Positions 17,459 through 26,023 of a stretch of 64,000 nt of DNA are shown piece after piece. Origin of the DNA: Nocardia lijiangensis NBRC 108240. GTDB lineage: Bacteria > Actinomycetota > Actinomycetes > Mycobacteriales > Mycobacteriaceae. Position numbers and translations under genes: made by a program. The notes beneath the pieces are model-generated. The model saw nothing but the letters and a program-made list of their open reading frames with translations. It was not told where the DNA came from and searched no databases. The stretch lies in contig NZ_BDBP01000012.1 of NCBI RefSeq assembly GCF_001613045.1, positions 1 through 64,000 on the forward strand, written 5' to 3'. Positions within the stretch are counted from its first letter, which is position 1. Every line of letters begins with the position of its first letter.

Positions 17459-18865
17459 CTACCGGTAGCAGTAGGAGTCGGAGGAGGCGTCGCCGCCCTG
17501 GAGGCGCACCTGGTGCACCCGCAGACCTCGAAAGTCCTCGTCGTGCGGGAAGAACGACTCGTCGATGGTCATTCCGCGGTCGGGATCGATGCGCATCACG
17601 GCCATCCAGGCGCCAACCCCATCCGGGTAGAACTGGTCGTCCCACGCGCCATAGAGCGAGTTGGTGACGTAGACCCGCCGACCGTTACGGCTGATCTCGA
17701 CCATCTGGGGGCCGCCGACAAGCGGCTGGTTCGGCGCGGCCGGGTGGGCGGTGCGGCCCACGATCCCGCCGAGCCGGACCGACCCGGTCTCTTTCGGGTC
17801 GGCCGGATCGTGCACGTCGAACTGTTTCAGCTCCCCGGTACCCCAGCACGAGACGTAGAGGTATGCGTCATCGACCGACAGGTCGATGTCGGTGACCAGC
17901 GGCGGCACCGCGCCGAACGGTTTCAGCGCCGGCGGCAGCAGGTCGGGATCGGCCGGCTCGGCCGGGATGGTGATCACCTTGTCGACCGCCCACACGCCGC
18001 CATCGCGGTGCCAACGCCACACGGAGGCCGACAGATCCTCGGTCGAGATCACCACGCCGACGAACCCCCAAGCGGCGTCCGGATCGTGCGACGGGCGCAG
18101 CTCGAGTGCCATCTGGTACTGCTCGCCGAGATCGATCCGCTGCTGGTGCCGACCGGCGCTGAGGTCCCAGAAGTGGATCGCGTGGCCGTACTTGTTGGCC
18201 AGCAGCAGCTCCGGGTTCAGCCCGTCCTCGATCATGGCTGGGGTGCCCCACTCGCTGCTGATCAGCGTGTTCTGGTTGAGATGCCACCAGGCGTCGTACG
18301 CGAGGTATTGCGGCCCACGGTCGGTCTCCCATTGGCGCAGCACATCGAACGTGCCGTGATCGAGCAGCGCGATCCCGCCCGGCCCGTCCGATCCGTCTGC
18401 CCCGCCGAGGCAGGTCATGAACACACCGTCCGGCCCGCAGTGCAGCGTGTGTGGACGGGAGTAGCCGGCCTTGGCCGCGAGCTCGGAGCTGTCCACGATC
18501 TTGGACAGGGTGGGCTGGCGTGGGTCGGGCTGGGTGTCGAACACGTACAGGCGCGACGAGCGCAGACCCGGCACGATCAGGTACCGCCGAGTCAGCCCCT
18601 CAATCTGGTGGCCCTTGTGCTTCAGCGCGCTGCTGCAGGCGTTCCAGCCGAAATGGTGCAGCTCGTTGCCCAGGTGGGGTACCTCGGTCCAGCCCACCAC
18701 CCGGCCGTAGGTGGCCGAGCCCGGATCCACATCGATTACTGACAGCGCATCTGGCTTCTGTGCCGCGCGGTCGAACGCAACAACGTATGCGAGCCGCTCC
18801 GGTGGCGCGGCCGCCGCCTCCGCTGCGCTCCGATAGAAGGTCGGGTCCAAGTCTGAGTGATTCAT
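17459..18865 (-). CDS. Selenium-binding protein / methanethiol oxidase family (SBP56)
   Basis: A 468-residue full-length member of the SBP56 family. The conserved Cys motif is 'HHFGWNACSS' with Cys77, and 'RSSRLYVFDT', 'YSRPHTLHCGPDG', 'WWHLNQNTLISSEWGTP', 'YLYVSCWGTGELKQFDV' and the C-terminal 'LQGGDASSDSYCY' are all family hallmarks. Members bind selenium or copper; the human and some bacterial enzymes oxidise methanethiol to formaldehyde, H2S and H2O2. The protein is a cytoplasmic beta-propeller without signal peptide. The start ATG follows GAAGGAGGC. It stands alone; flanks are non-coding. Confidence 0.93.
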   Translation of the reverse strand: MNHSDLDPTFYRSAAEAAAAPPERLAYVVAFDRAAQKPDALSVIDVDPGSATYGRVVGWTEVPHLGNELHHFGWNACSSALKHKGHQIEGLTRRYLIVPGLRSSRLYVFDTQPDPRQPTLSKIVDSSELAAKAGYSRPHTLHCGPDGVFMTCLGGADGSDGPGGIALLDHGTFDVLRQWETDRGPQYLAYDAWWHLNQNTLISSEWGTPAMIEDGLNPELLLANKYGHAIHFWDLSAGRHQQRIDLGEQYQMALELRPSHDPDAAWGFVGVVISTEDLSASVWRWHRDGGVWAVDKVITIPAEPADPDLLPPALKPFGAVPPLVTDIDLSVDDAYLYVSCWGTGELKQFDVHDPADPKETGSVRLGGIVGRTAHPAAPNQPLVGGPQMVEISRNGRRVYVTNSLYGAWDDQFYPDGVGAWMAVMRIDPDRGMTIDESFFPHDEDFRGLRVHQVRLQGGDASSDSYCYR

Positions 18866-19172
18866 TTCCAGCCTCCTTCATGTCGATAGGCGGAGACCCA
18901 CGCACCTCGCCCGATCTGGCGGTTCCGAGGCGAGCGCGACCCGTGTGGTCGCGTGCCGTATGGCGCGGGCAGGCAATAACAGTCTCGGCCTATCGACGCA
19001 GATCCACCAGCTACCGCCAGCGCGGCGGCAGAGTGCGCGGTAGGGCGCAGTTCCGTCGAAGAGCGTTCGCCGGAGAATCTGGATGCATCGTCACCGTGCA
19101 GCCCACGGATTGCCTTACCCATGTCCGGATGGGGGCTTCGAGGTCAGCCAGAGTCAGCACCTTCGGTTTCTG
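18866..19172. other. Promoter region of the selenium-binding gene
   Basis: Some 300 bases without a gene. It must hold the promoter of the minus-strand selenium-binding gene; no palindrome or clear -35/-10 pair was recognised. Confidence 0.4.
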
Positions 19173-19492
19173 TCAGGCCGGTTCTGTCTGCGGGGCGATG
19201 GCGGGCAGCGCCTCGAGGCCGAAGCGGACGGCCTCGGCGCCTTATTCGAACATCTGGCGCTCGTAGTCGCCGTTCGCGCCGAGGAGGTCGCGGCCTCCGG
19301 TGAGGCAGCGGCGGAGCAGGTCGGCGTCGCGCAGGGCGGTGTTGGCGCCGTTGCCGCCGGTCGGTGGGGTGGCCTGGATGGCATCGCCGAGCAGCGTGAC
19401 CGGACCGGACGCCCAGCGTTCGCCGGGCTCGACCACTCGGATGGAGAGCGGCGCGACGACACAATTGCCCTCAGTGATCGACAGCGTCGGCC
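19173..19492 (-). pseudogene. C-terminal fragment of an FAD monooxygenase
   Basis: The minus strand reads 'PGERWASGPVTLLGDAIQAT', 'PPTGGNGANTALRDADLLRR' (the FAD GD motif region) and 'ANGDYERQMFE', then a TAA where the family has a Tyr codon, then in the same frame 'GAEAVRFGLEALPAIAPQTE' to the stop at 19173. So it is a 3' remnant of a flavin monooxygenase with a nonsense mutation. Its upstream end meets the LysR stop codon at 19493, which places the break exactly at that gene boundary. Confidence 0.72.
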
Positions 19493-20410
19493 TTATGCAG
19501 CATCCCGTCGCCGATCGTGACCGACAACGGCACGGACCTCGGCTATCAACCGTGTAATCAGGGGCTGGGGTGCCTGGTCGGTCCATACGACAGCCAGGTC
19601 GAAGGGTTCGGCGTCGGTGAGCTGGACCCAGCGCAGATCGCCGATGGGCATCGCGGCGCCGAGCGGCTGGGGCGCGATCCAGATACCGCGGTTGCGGCCG
19701 ACCTCGAGCAGGCAGTCCTCCACGGTGGGCACTACCGGGCCGGCCGGAGCTGAGCGGCCGTCGGGTCTCGGGTCGGCGATCCAGAACCGTTGTGCCTGTT
19801 CGGAGGTGAGGACATCGGGACGCAGGACAGGATCCTCGGCGATGTCAATGAGCGTCACAGTCGTGCGGTGGGCCAGAGGGTGGCGCGGCGACAGCGCCAC
19901 GGCACGGGTATCGCGGCGCACCGTCGCGTGGTGCAGACCGGCGTCAGCGATCGGCAACCACATGAAGGCCGCGTCTGCGCGCCCGGTGTGAAGAAGTTCG
20001 AGTTCGTGCTTGGGGTGTCGGGCACTGCTCAACATCACTCGCAGCCCGTGAACCTGCGACTCGAGTGCATCGGCCACGGCGACGGCGAACAGCGCGGTAG
20101 CGGCTGGGCAGCAGGCCAGTCGGAGAGTGCCGGTCTGGGCGTCGGCGACCGCGCGCACTCGTTCAACCAGACGGGTGAGGTCGTCGATGACCGTCGCCGC
20201 GCCGAGCGCGAGTTCCTCACCGGCAGAGGTCAGGAGAACACCGCGCGAGGTGCGCACCAACAGCGCGACCCCCAACGAACGTTCCAGCTGTTGCACATGC
20301 GTTGACACCGCCTGTTGTGTCAGGTGCAGCGCTACACCGGCGCGGGTGATGGACCGCTGCTGCGCCACGGCCAGAAACGAACGCAGATGCCGAAGATCGA
20401 GCTCGCTCAC
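19493..20410 (-). CDS. LysR-family transcriptional regulator
   Basis: A 305-residue LysR regulator. The N-terminal winged helix-turn-helix covers residues 1-60 ('LDLRHLRSFLAVAQQRSITR', 'AGVALHLTQQAVSTHVQQLE'). The rest is the LysR substrate-binding domain with 'LSSARHPKHELELLHTGRAD', 'LSPRHPLAHRTTVTLIDIAE' and a regular C terminus. LysR proteins usually control an adjacent divergent gene in response to a small effector. Here the divergent neighbour at 20604 is a broken hydrolase followed by SnoaL, hydrolase and NmrA genes, which form the likely target operon. Confidence 0.9.
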   Translation of the reverse strand: MSELDLRHLRSFLAVAQQRSITRAGVALHLTQQAVSTHVQQLERSLGVALLVRTSRGVLLTSAGEELALGAATVIDDLTRLVERVRAVADAQTGTLRLACCPAATALFAVAVADALESQVHGLRVMLSSARHPKHELELLHTGRADAAFMWLPIADAGLHHATVRRDTRAVALSPRHPLAHRTTVTLIDIAEDPVLRPDVLTSEQAQRFWIADPRPDGRSAPAGPVVPTVEDCLLEVGRNRGIWIAPQPLGAAMPIGDLRWVQLTDAEPFDLAVVWTDQAPQPLITRLIAEVRAVVGHDRRRDAA

Positions 20411-20603
20411 GGCATCACCCTAGCTGTCACAACGATTCGTGGTGCCCTGCCACAGAGGATCGCTGTTTCCGTCCCGCCGCTGGCGTCGCCAAGATCATTC
20501 GCAGGCAGTGCAACACATTCGAACCGGGGCAGCGTGAGCGTCCGCCCAGCGCACGCGGATGCGCCGACATGCCCGGTGTGACTCAAAAAGAACAGGATGA
20601 GAA

Positions 20604-20936
20604 GTGTTCGAAGTGACCATGAAGGCGGTCGGCGCGTCCGACGGTGAACGAGTCGGCTTCCCCAGCGGTGGCGAGTCCCTGGTCCGCAGACTGTATCCGG
20701 CCGCGTTCGCGACTGAACCCGCGGCGGCACTTACGATTATCGGGCCGATGACATACGGCCAGCAACAGGCGCCGAGGCTCTACGCGCGGATGCTGGCAGG
20801 CAACGGCTTCACTGCCATGGTTTTCGACCCCCGTTACCGCGGGGAAAGCGACGAGCCTCGCAAGCTCGAGGATCCGGTGCCGAAGATCGCCCTCCCGTCA
20901 ACGTCGGCCGTGCGGCCAACAGGAGTGGCTCGATGA
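20604..20936 (+). pseudogene. Truncated alpha/beta hydrolase (N-terminal part)
   Basis: A 110-residue frame: 'GERVGFPSGGESLVRRLYPA', 'ALTIIGPMTYGQQQAPRLYA' and 'NGFTAMVFDPRYRGESDEPR'. This is the start of the same dienelactone-hydrolase-like family as the gene at 21518 ('VSFPSGDATLTGTLFLP'). After 'LEDPVPKI' the homology ends, before the nucleophile elbow, and the frame closes with unrelated residues. The gene is therefore a 3'-deleted copy, perhaps still translated, since its stop overlaps the SnoaL start (ATGA). Confidence 0.7.
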
Positions 20937-21433
20937 GCGTGATCGACGAATCCTGTGTCGCGGCAGACATGCGGCGCCTGACCGATCGCCAGGCCGTGAT
21001 GGAGGTGTGCACGCAGATGGCCTGGCACACCGACGAGCGTGAGTGGGACATGCTGAAGACGGTGTTCGCCGATGAGGTACGTCTGGACTACACGAGCCTC
21101 AACGGCGGAGAACCCGCGACACTCTCACCGGAACAGATCGTCGAGGGCTGGTCACGGGTACTCGGCGGCTTCGCCTCCACTCAGCACCTGCTCGGCAACC
21201 CAGTGGCGAGCGTCATGGGTGACACCGCGGTGTGCACTGCGCCGTTCCAGGCCACGCACCGTTTGGCCACCGAGTACGGCGACTCGTTGTGGACGCTTGG
21301 CGGCACTTACCGATTCGACCTGAGGCGCGCCGGCGACAACTGGCGGATCACCGGGGTGGTGATGTGCGCACGCTGGGGTGATGGCAACGAAAAGCTGATG
21401 GAACGGGCCTCCAGTAGACAAGCCAGAAACTGA
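20933..21433 (+). CDS. SnoaL-like / nuclear transport factor 2 fold protein
   Basis: A 166-residue SnoaL_4-type protein. Typical features are the N-terminal helix 'RRLTDRQAVMEVCTQMAWHT', the 'EWDMLKTVFADEVRLDYTSL' strand-turn, 'STQHLLGNPVASVMGDTAVC' with a conserved His, and 'GGTYRFDLRRAGDNWRITGV'. Members act as small cyclases, isomerases, hydrolases or dehydratases on polyketide or steroid-like substrates; many are uncharacterised. The ATG overlaps the upstream stop by four bases and the gene belongs to the 20604-23220 operon. Confidence 0.85.
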   Translation: MSVIDESCVAADMRRLTDRQAVMEVCTQMAWHTDEREWDMLKTVFADEVRLDYTSLNGGEPATLSPEQIVEGWSRVLGGFASTQHLLGNPVASVMGDTAVCTAPFQATHRLATEYGDSLWTLGGTYRFDLRRAGDNWRITGVVMCARWGDGNEKLMERASSRQARN

Positions 21434-21517
21434 CCGGCGAATGCATGCAAATTCGATATCAACGGGCGATGGCGCGCCCACCGTGCATTGCGCCATTGTT
21501 CGCATGAAAGGCATTTC

Positions 21518-22405
21518 GTGACGACTCAACACAAGGTCAGCTTCCCCAGCGGGGACGCCACCCTCACCGGCACGCTGTTTCTCCCTGACAGCAAAGACCC
21601 AGCTCCGGGAATTGTGGTGGCTGGGACTTGGACCAGTGTCAAGGAGCTCATGGCCGACCGCTACGCCGAACAACTTGCCGACCGCGGGTATGCCGCGCTG
21701 TCGTTCGACTTCGCCGGCTTCGGCGAATCCAGTGGCAAGCCGCGCGAGGTGGAGAACCCGGCACTCAAGGTCGACGACACCCACCACGCCGTGACGTTCC
21801 TGGCTTCACAGCCGTCGATCGACGCCGACCGGCTGGGCGCGCTGGGAATCTGCGCGGCCGCGATGTACATGGCAGGTACGGCCGCCCGTGACCCGCGCAT
21901 CGGCTCCCTCGCCCTGATCGCGCCATGGCTGCACGACGCGGCCATCTGCGAGCTCGCCTACGGTGGTGCGGACGCGGTCGCCGAGAAGATTCAGATCGCC
22001 AAGCAGGCTCGGGCGCATTTCGATGAGACCGGCGAGATCGACTACGTCCCGGTGGTCAGCGCGACCGACGCACGCGCGGCCATGCCCTACGACATCGACT
22101 TCTACCTCAACCCGGCCCGCGGCGGGATTCCCGCCTGGCCCAACCGTTTCGCTCTCATGGCCTGGGAGGGCTGGCTCAGCTACGATTCCATCGCTTTGGC
22201 GCCACAGATCACCCAGCCCACCCTGCTCGTGCACAGCGAGGACGCCGCAATCCCCGACGGTGCCCGCCGTTTCCACGCCGGACTCGCCGGCCGCAAGGAC
22301 ATCCTGTGGACCCAGGGCAGCCAGTTCGACTTCTACGACCAGGAGCCCCAGGTCACGCTGGCCGCAGACACCGCCGCCGCACACTTCGGAAGGACCCTTC
22401 GATGA
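21518..22405 (+). CDS. Alpha/beta hydrolase (dienelactone-hydrolase-like)
   Basis: A 295-residue hydrolase, read from the GTG at 21518 behind an AAAGG ribosome binding site. 'PGIVVAGTWTSVKELMADRY' holds the oxyanion region and 'GYAALSFDFAGFGESSGKPR' the strand-turn. The nucleophile elbow reads 'LGICAAAMY', which puts Cys where Ser normally stands, as in dienelactone hydrolases. The acid is probably in 'LLVHSEDAAIPDGARR'. At the catalytic His position I see 'GSQFDFYDQ', so Gln replaces His unless another His serves. The gene overlaps the NmrA-like gene by four bases. Confidence 0.85.
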   Translation: MTTQHKVSFPSGDATLTGTLFLPDSKDPAPGIVVAGTWTSVKELMADRYAEQLADRGYAALSFDFAGFGESSGKPREVENPALKVDDTHHAVTFLASQPSIDADRLGALGICAAAMYMAGTAARDPRIGSLALIAPWLHDAAICELAYGGADAVAEKIQIAKQARAHFDETGEIDYVPVVSATDARAAMPYDIDFYLNPARGGIPAWPNRFALMAWEGWLSYDSIALAPQITQPTLLVHSEDAAIPDGARRFHAGLAGRKDILWTQGSQFDFYDQEPQVTLAADTAAAHFGRTLR

Positions 22406-23220
22406 TCCTCGTGACAGGCGCCACCGGCAACGTCGGCGGCGAAGTAGTCCAGGCACTCGTCCGGGAGCAGCAGCCGGTCCGCGCGTTGGTACGCGAGCAG
22501 ACCGACCTGCCGGTCGAGCAGGCCGTCGGCGATCTGAACGAGCCGGCCTCGCTCGCCACCGCCCTCGACGGTGTCGGTGCGGTGTTCCTGCTGCCCGGCT
22601 ACCGCGACATGCCGGGCCTGCTCACCGCGATGCGGCAGGCAGGAGTGAAACGAGTTGTGTTGCTGTCCAGTCTGGCCACAGTCGCCACCGACACCCGAAA
22701 CGCTGTCTCGGAGTTCATGATCCGGTCCGAAAGCGCAGTCCGTGAGTCCGGTCTGGCCTGGACTTTTCTGCGTCCCAACGCTTTCATGTCCAACGCACTG
22801 CGCTGGCTGCCCCAGCTACGGTCCAGTGACGTCGTCGAAGATGGTTTCGGTGATGTGCCCATCGCATCCGTCGACCCCTATGACATCGCGGCCGTCGCGG
22901 TGCGGGCACTGCTCGACTCCGGACACGAGGAACGCATCCACATGCTGAGCGGCCCGCAACGGCTGTTGCCGGCTGAGCGGCTGGCCATTCTCGCGCAGGT
23001 GCTCGGTCGCGATCTGCGCTTCCATCCGCTCACCGATGAGCAGGCCCGTGCCGACATGAGCGAAAGGATGCCGGAGGAATATGTCCGCGCCTTCCTCAGC
23101 TTCTACAGCGACCGGACACTCGACGAGTCCCTGATCTACCCCACGGTGGAGGAGGTGACAGGCCATCCACCTCGTACTTTTCATCAATGGGCAGTGGCTC
23201 ACGCAAACGACTTCCGCTGA
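22402..23220 (+). CDS. NmrA-like NAD(P)-binding protein
   Basis: A 272-residue atypical short-chain dehydrogenase. The start is MILVTGATGNVGGEVVQALV, with the GxxGxxG motif, then 'PVRALVREQTDLP', 'AVFLLPGYRDMPGLLTAMRQ', 'VKRVVLLSSLA' and 'SGLAWTFLRPNAFMSNALRW', the usual NmrA/QOR2 pattern. Members are redox sensors or quinone/isoflavone-type reductases. The ATG at 22402 overlaps the preceding stop (ATGA). It ends the LysR-linked operon. Confidence 0.88.
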   Translation: MILVTGATGNVGGEVVQALVREQQPVRALVREQTDLPVEQAVGDLNEPASLATALDGVGAVFLLPGYRDMPGLLTAMRQAGVKRVVLLSSLATVATDTRNAVSEFMIRSESAVRESGLAWTFLRPNAFMSNALRWLPQLRSSDVVEDGFGDVPIASVDPYDIAAVAVRALLDSGHEERIHMLSGPQRLLPAERLAILAQVLGRDLRFHPLTDEQARADMSERMPEEYVRAFLSFYSDRTLDESLIYPTVEEVTGHPPRTFHQWAVAHANDFR

Positions 23221-23279
23221 ATCTTCTGTGAGGTGCAAAGACTCCAGATGAACCAGGCATTGCGGCGTTGTCTCGTTGC

Positions 23280-23392
23280 GGGCGCCGCTGCCGCAGGGGG
23301 TCGGTGAAGATCTGTGGTCGGTCAACGATCTGGTGATAGGCGCGGGCGTACGCGGTGATGAGCGCTGTCCGGCTGGGTCCGTCGTTATCCAT
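23280..23392 (-). pseudogene. N-terminal fragment of an LCM-type SAM methyltransferase
   Basis: From an ATG at 23392 the minus strand reads 'MDNDGPSRTALITAYARAYH' and 'QIVDRPQIFTDPL', the conserved start of actinobacterial leucine-carboxyl-methyltransferase-like proteins. After that the homology is lost. It is a roughly 35-residue remnant. Confidence 0.5.
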
Positions 23393-23555
23393 ATTCGAGA
23401 ACCTACTTGCGAATGTGACGCGTGCCTTACGAACTCACTCACGCTCACTCCGCAAAGGAGCACCTCCACGTCGTAGTCCAGGTCGCAAGGGACGCCCGAC
23501 AACTCGCGGCAGTTGAACAGGTGACGTCGGCGGTCTTCAGCGCGACAGACAGAAA

Positions 23556-23582
23556 ACCCTCCCGGTGGTGCGCCGGGAGGGT
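23556..23582 (-). terminator. Rho-independent terminator of the inhibitor-like gene
   Basis: ACCCTCCCGG (23556-23565) and CCGGGAGGGT (23573-23582) form a perfect 10-bp stem with a 7-base loop. On the minus strand the stem is followed directly by TTTTCTG. It lies 20 bases after the stop of the gene at 23602. Confidence 0.85.
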
Positions 23583-23601
23583 CTACCGAGTACTGCAAGC
23601 C

Positions 23602-23982
23602 TCAGCCGCAGACCCACAGGGCATCGGCCTTGTTGTCACCGTCGGCGGGCACATTGCCCTTGCTGTTGTCGGGGACCGAGACGAGCAGTTGCCACTTCTG
23701 ACCAGTCCAGTTGTAGACGCCGACCGTCTTTCCGGTGCGGTTCCAGTACGAGCTCAGACGATCTCCCATTCCTCCGTTGCCGATGTCGTGCAGCAGGCAG
23801 TTGTTGTCGACCTGCACGAACATGCCGGTGCCGTCGCGGTGGTCGTAGCCGCAGAACAGTCCGCCCGGGCAGTCGTAGGCCGCCGATGCCGGCGCCGGCG
23901 CGAGGGCTGCGCCGTACCCGGCGACCGCGATGGTGGCTGCCGCCGCGACGCTGAGACGGCTAAACAGTCTGAGTGACAACAT
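23602..23982 (-). CDS. Small secreted protein, peptidase-inhibitor family I36-like
   Basis: A 126-residue exported protein. I place the start at the ATG at 23982, behind GAAGGG, rather than further upstream. Residues 1-34 form a signal peptide ending 'APAPASA-AYDC'. The mature part has 'CPGGLFCGYDHRDGTGMFVQ', 'GDRLSSYWNRTGKTVGVYNW' and a C-terminal Cys, which matches the compact beta fold of I36-like proteins (such as Streptomyces metalloprotease inhibitor SMPI). Four cysteines could form two disulfides. A strong terminator follows. Confidence 0.82.
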   Translation of the reverse strand: MLSLRLFSRLSVAAAATIAVAGYGAALAPAPASAAYDCPGGLFCGYDHRDGTGMFVQVDNNCLLHDIGNGGMGDRLSSYWNRTGKTVGVYNWTGQKWQLLVSVPDNSKGNVPADGDNKADALWVCG

Positions 23983-24108
23983 GATTGACCCTTCAAAGCC
24001 GGTGGGATCGAGTATCGGTGGGCGGAAATCCGCCGCACTCATGATGGGTGGTCCGGACCGTCCGCGACTATCCACCTCGCGCGAGTTCTGTCCGGGCTGC
24101 GCGGTGCG

Positions 24109-25077
24109 TCAGGCGCGCAGCGTCACTGACGGCGGCACACCCCATCGCCGCCGGTACAGGGCCGAAAAACGGCCAAGATGCCAGAACCCCCAGTCTGCGG
24201 CCACCGCGGCGACCGTGGTCATAGTGGGGTCCGCGGCGACCAGCGCGGAGTGCACGCCCACCAGCCGGGCTTCACGCAATCGCGCCGTCGGTGTGGTGTC
24301 GAGGTATCGCCGGAAGCCCTCCTGGAGACTCCGCACCGAAAGTCCCACTGCCTCTGCGATATCGGTGACGGTGAGCATTTCGTGCGCATGGTCGGCAATG
24401 AGTTGCTCGGCCAGGCGGATGGGTCGTGGCGTCGACCTTCCGGGGGCGTCGTCGAGCAGGAGCTCCGAACAGCTGTTCGGCTGGGCCAGCAGGAATTGCG
24501 ACATCATCAGCTGCTCGACCTGCGGCCGCAGCCGCGGATCCAGAAACAGGCCCGGACCTTCGGCGTCGGTCTGCAGCATGCGCAGCGATTCGAACCAGGT
24601 CCGGGCGGCCGGTGATCGCAACTGCATGGCGATGGCCATCCGCAACGGACGATCTGGCGGCCGGCCCAGCATCCGCCGCAAATGGTCGTCCAACGCGGCA
24701 CGGTCGAATCGGACCAGGAGTTGCCTGCTGCTCTCGTGCCAGTTCATGTCCAGGGGCGCATCCGGGTCCGGAACCGAGGCCACCGCCGGGTCGCAGGCAA
24801 TATCGGCGGTCCCGTCGAGCACCCGGACCCACCCGGCCAGTGGTATTTGAATCAGGCGGAAGGTTTCGATGGGGTCGGTCCGGATCCGAACCTGAACCCC
24901 GTAATGCTTGTAGACCAGGCCGATATCGCCGTACCGGACGATATTGCAGCTGGCCTCCATGGTGGAGGCGCCCGGGTCGAGCCGGTGCTCACGCAGGATG
25001 CCGGCCATCCCCGCTCGGGCCACCTCGGGGTCGTCGGTCCGAAAATAGCGATGCCCCGACAGCGGTTCGACGAACAT
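24109..25077 (-). CDS. AraC-family transcriptional regulator
   Basis: A 322-residue AraC regulator. The N-terminal two thirds are an AraC-binding-like sensor ('YGDIGLVYKHYGVQVRIRTD', 'FRLIQIPLAGWVRVLDGTAD'). The C-terminal 100 residues carry both helix-turn-helices: 'LTVTDIAEAVGLSVRSLQEG' with 'FRRYLDTTPTARLREARL' and 'TVAAVAADWGFWHLGRFSAL' with 'YRRRWGVPPS'. It resembles the actinobacterial AraC regulators found with aromatic or alkane oxygenases. Neighbouring genes are unrelated or broken, so the target is unknown. Confidence 0.9.
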   Translation of the reverse strand: MFVEPLSGHRYFRTDDPEVARAGMAGILREHRLDPGASTMEASCNIVRYGDIGLVYKHYGVQVRIRTDPIETFRLIQIPLAGWVRVLDGTADIACDPAVASVPDPDAPLDMNWHESSRQLLVRFDRAALDDHLRRMLGRPPDRPLRMAIAMQLRSPAARTWFESLRMLQTDAEGPGLFLDPRLRPQVEQLMMSQFLLAQPNSCSELLLDDAPGRSTPRPIRLAEQLIADHAHEMLTVTDIAEAVGLSVRSLQEGFRRYLDTTPTARLREARLVGVHSALVAADPTMTTVAAVAADWGFWHLGRFSALYRRRWGVPPSVTLRA

Positions 25078-25242
25078 TCCGACTGCCCTCCCGGCAGCAG
25101 GCGCCGCGCGAACGGGCCTGGATCAGTGGATGTCGACGGTATTGTCCGTCGGACACCCGGGGCACACAACTTCTGCGGGAGTTCCTCACCGACAACCAGA
25201 TCGACGAGAACTTCGACACGTCGTCATCGACAGGTGAACGTT

Positions 25243-25722
25243 CTAGGCGCTGGACTTGGCGTCCTCGGCCCAGAGCCCGTGCTCGTCGAGCACGGCCACC
25301 AGATCGTTGGTGCCGGACATGATGTGATCGCGCATCAGCGTGGTCGCCGTCTTGGCGCGGCGCTTGCGCAGCGCCTCGGGGATCGCCGGATGGAAATGGC
25401 GCGTCTGTTCGGTGTGACCCTCGATATCGCCGAAGAACCGGTCGGGTAACTGTTTGACGATCGAACCCAACAGCCGTCACCAGACGGTGCGAATCGGCGG
25501 CGAGGTTGATCCGGCGATGGAACTCGCGGCCGAGAGTCACGATGCGGTCGGTATCGCCCGCGGTCATGGCCCTGCCGTACTCGGGGACGACATCGCCGAG
25601 CTGCTCGAGTTCCCGGGCCGAGATGGTCCTGGCCGCCCGTCCCGCCAGTTCACCGGCCAGCGTCGCCTGGGCCCAGACAGATCACGCACATCCTGGCGGG
25701 TGAAGGCCGAGATGAGGTTCTC
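25243..25722 (-). pseudogene. GntR/FadR-type regulator remnant (FCD domain)
   Basis: Reading from 25722 downward: 'SAFTRQDVRD', then in a second frame 'GELAGRAARTISARELEQLG' and 'GDTDRIVTLGREFHRRINLA', then in a third frame 'SIVKQLPDRFFGDIEGHTEQ' and 'LMRDHIMSGTNDLVAVLDEH', stop at 25243. This is the FCD ligand domain of a GntR regulator with at least two frameshifts. The DNA-binding domain is missing: exactly where it should begin, the plus-strand TIR remnant starts. Confidence 0.7.
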
Positions 25723-26017
25723 CCGCTTTCTCGGAGGGGCTTGGTCACCCGACCTGTGGGGCAAGGTCACCGACGCGATCGAACGCGCCCCCTATTTCAT
25801 CGTGGTGCTGGCCCCGCACGCTGCCGCCTCGAAATGGGTGAACAAGGAAGTCGACTACTGGCTGCGTGCCCACGGCCCGCACTGGTTGCTGTTCAGGCCA
25901 CCGCATTGGACCGTCGCTCAGCGGCCGCCTCAACCCGACGGTGAAGACGGCGTGTGTCCCCCTCCGGACACAATAAGGTCACCCGCTTTACCTGCGGTTA
26001 TGCAGGAGGGCGGGTGA
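25712..26017 (+). pseudogene. TIR-domain protein remnant
   Basis: The frame contains 'PDLWGKVTDAIERAPYFIVV' and 'LAPHAAASKWVNKEVDYWLR', followed by 'HGPHWLLF'. This is the central and C-terminal part of a TIR domain (box 2-like 'FLVLLSPEAAASPWVNQEV...WL'). The N-terminal first strand and catalytic-loop start are absent, and the frame runs on through the 20-bp repeat to 26017 with unrelated residues. TIR proteins in bacteria often act as NADases in defence; this copy is unlikely to function. Confidence 0.65.
25953..25972. repeat. 20-bp repeat, right copy
   Basis: TGTGTCCCCCTCCGGACACA, identical to 11826-11845. The flanking bases differ from those of the left copy, so the identity is limited to this 20-bp word. 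Confidence 0.6.
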
Positions 26018-26023
26018 CTTTTT
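25978..26023 (+). terminator. Rho-independent terminator with nested stem
   Basis: GTCACCCGC (25978-25986) pairs with GCGGGTGAC (26010-26018), and inside it CCTGC pairs with GCAGG (25991-25995/26002-26006). TTTTT follows at 26019. It would end transcription of the plus-strand TIR remnant. Confidence 0.8.

Noticed and set aside
17513..18742. 409-residue plus-strand frame opposite the selenium-binding gene
   Set aside because: The minus strand has a complete conserved SBP56 protein; the plus frame shows no family features.
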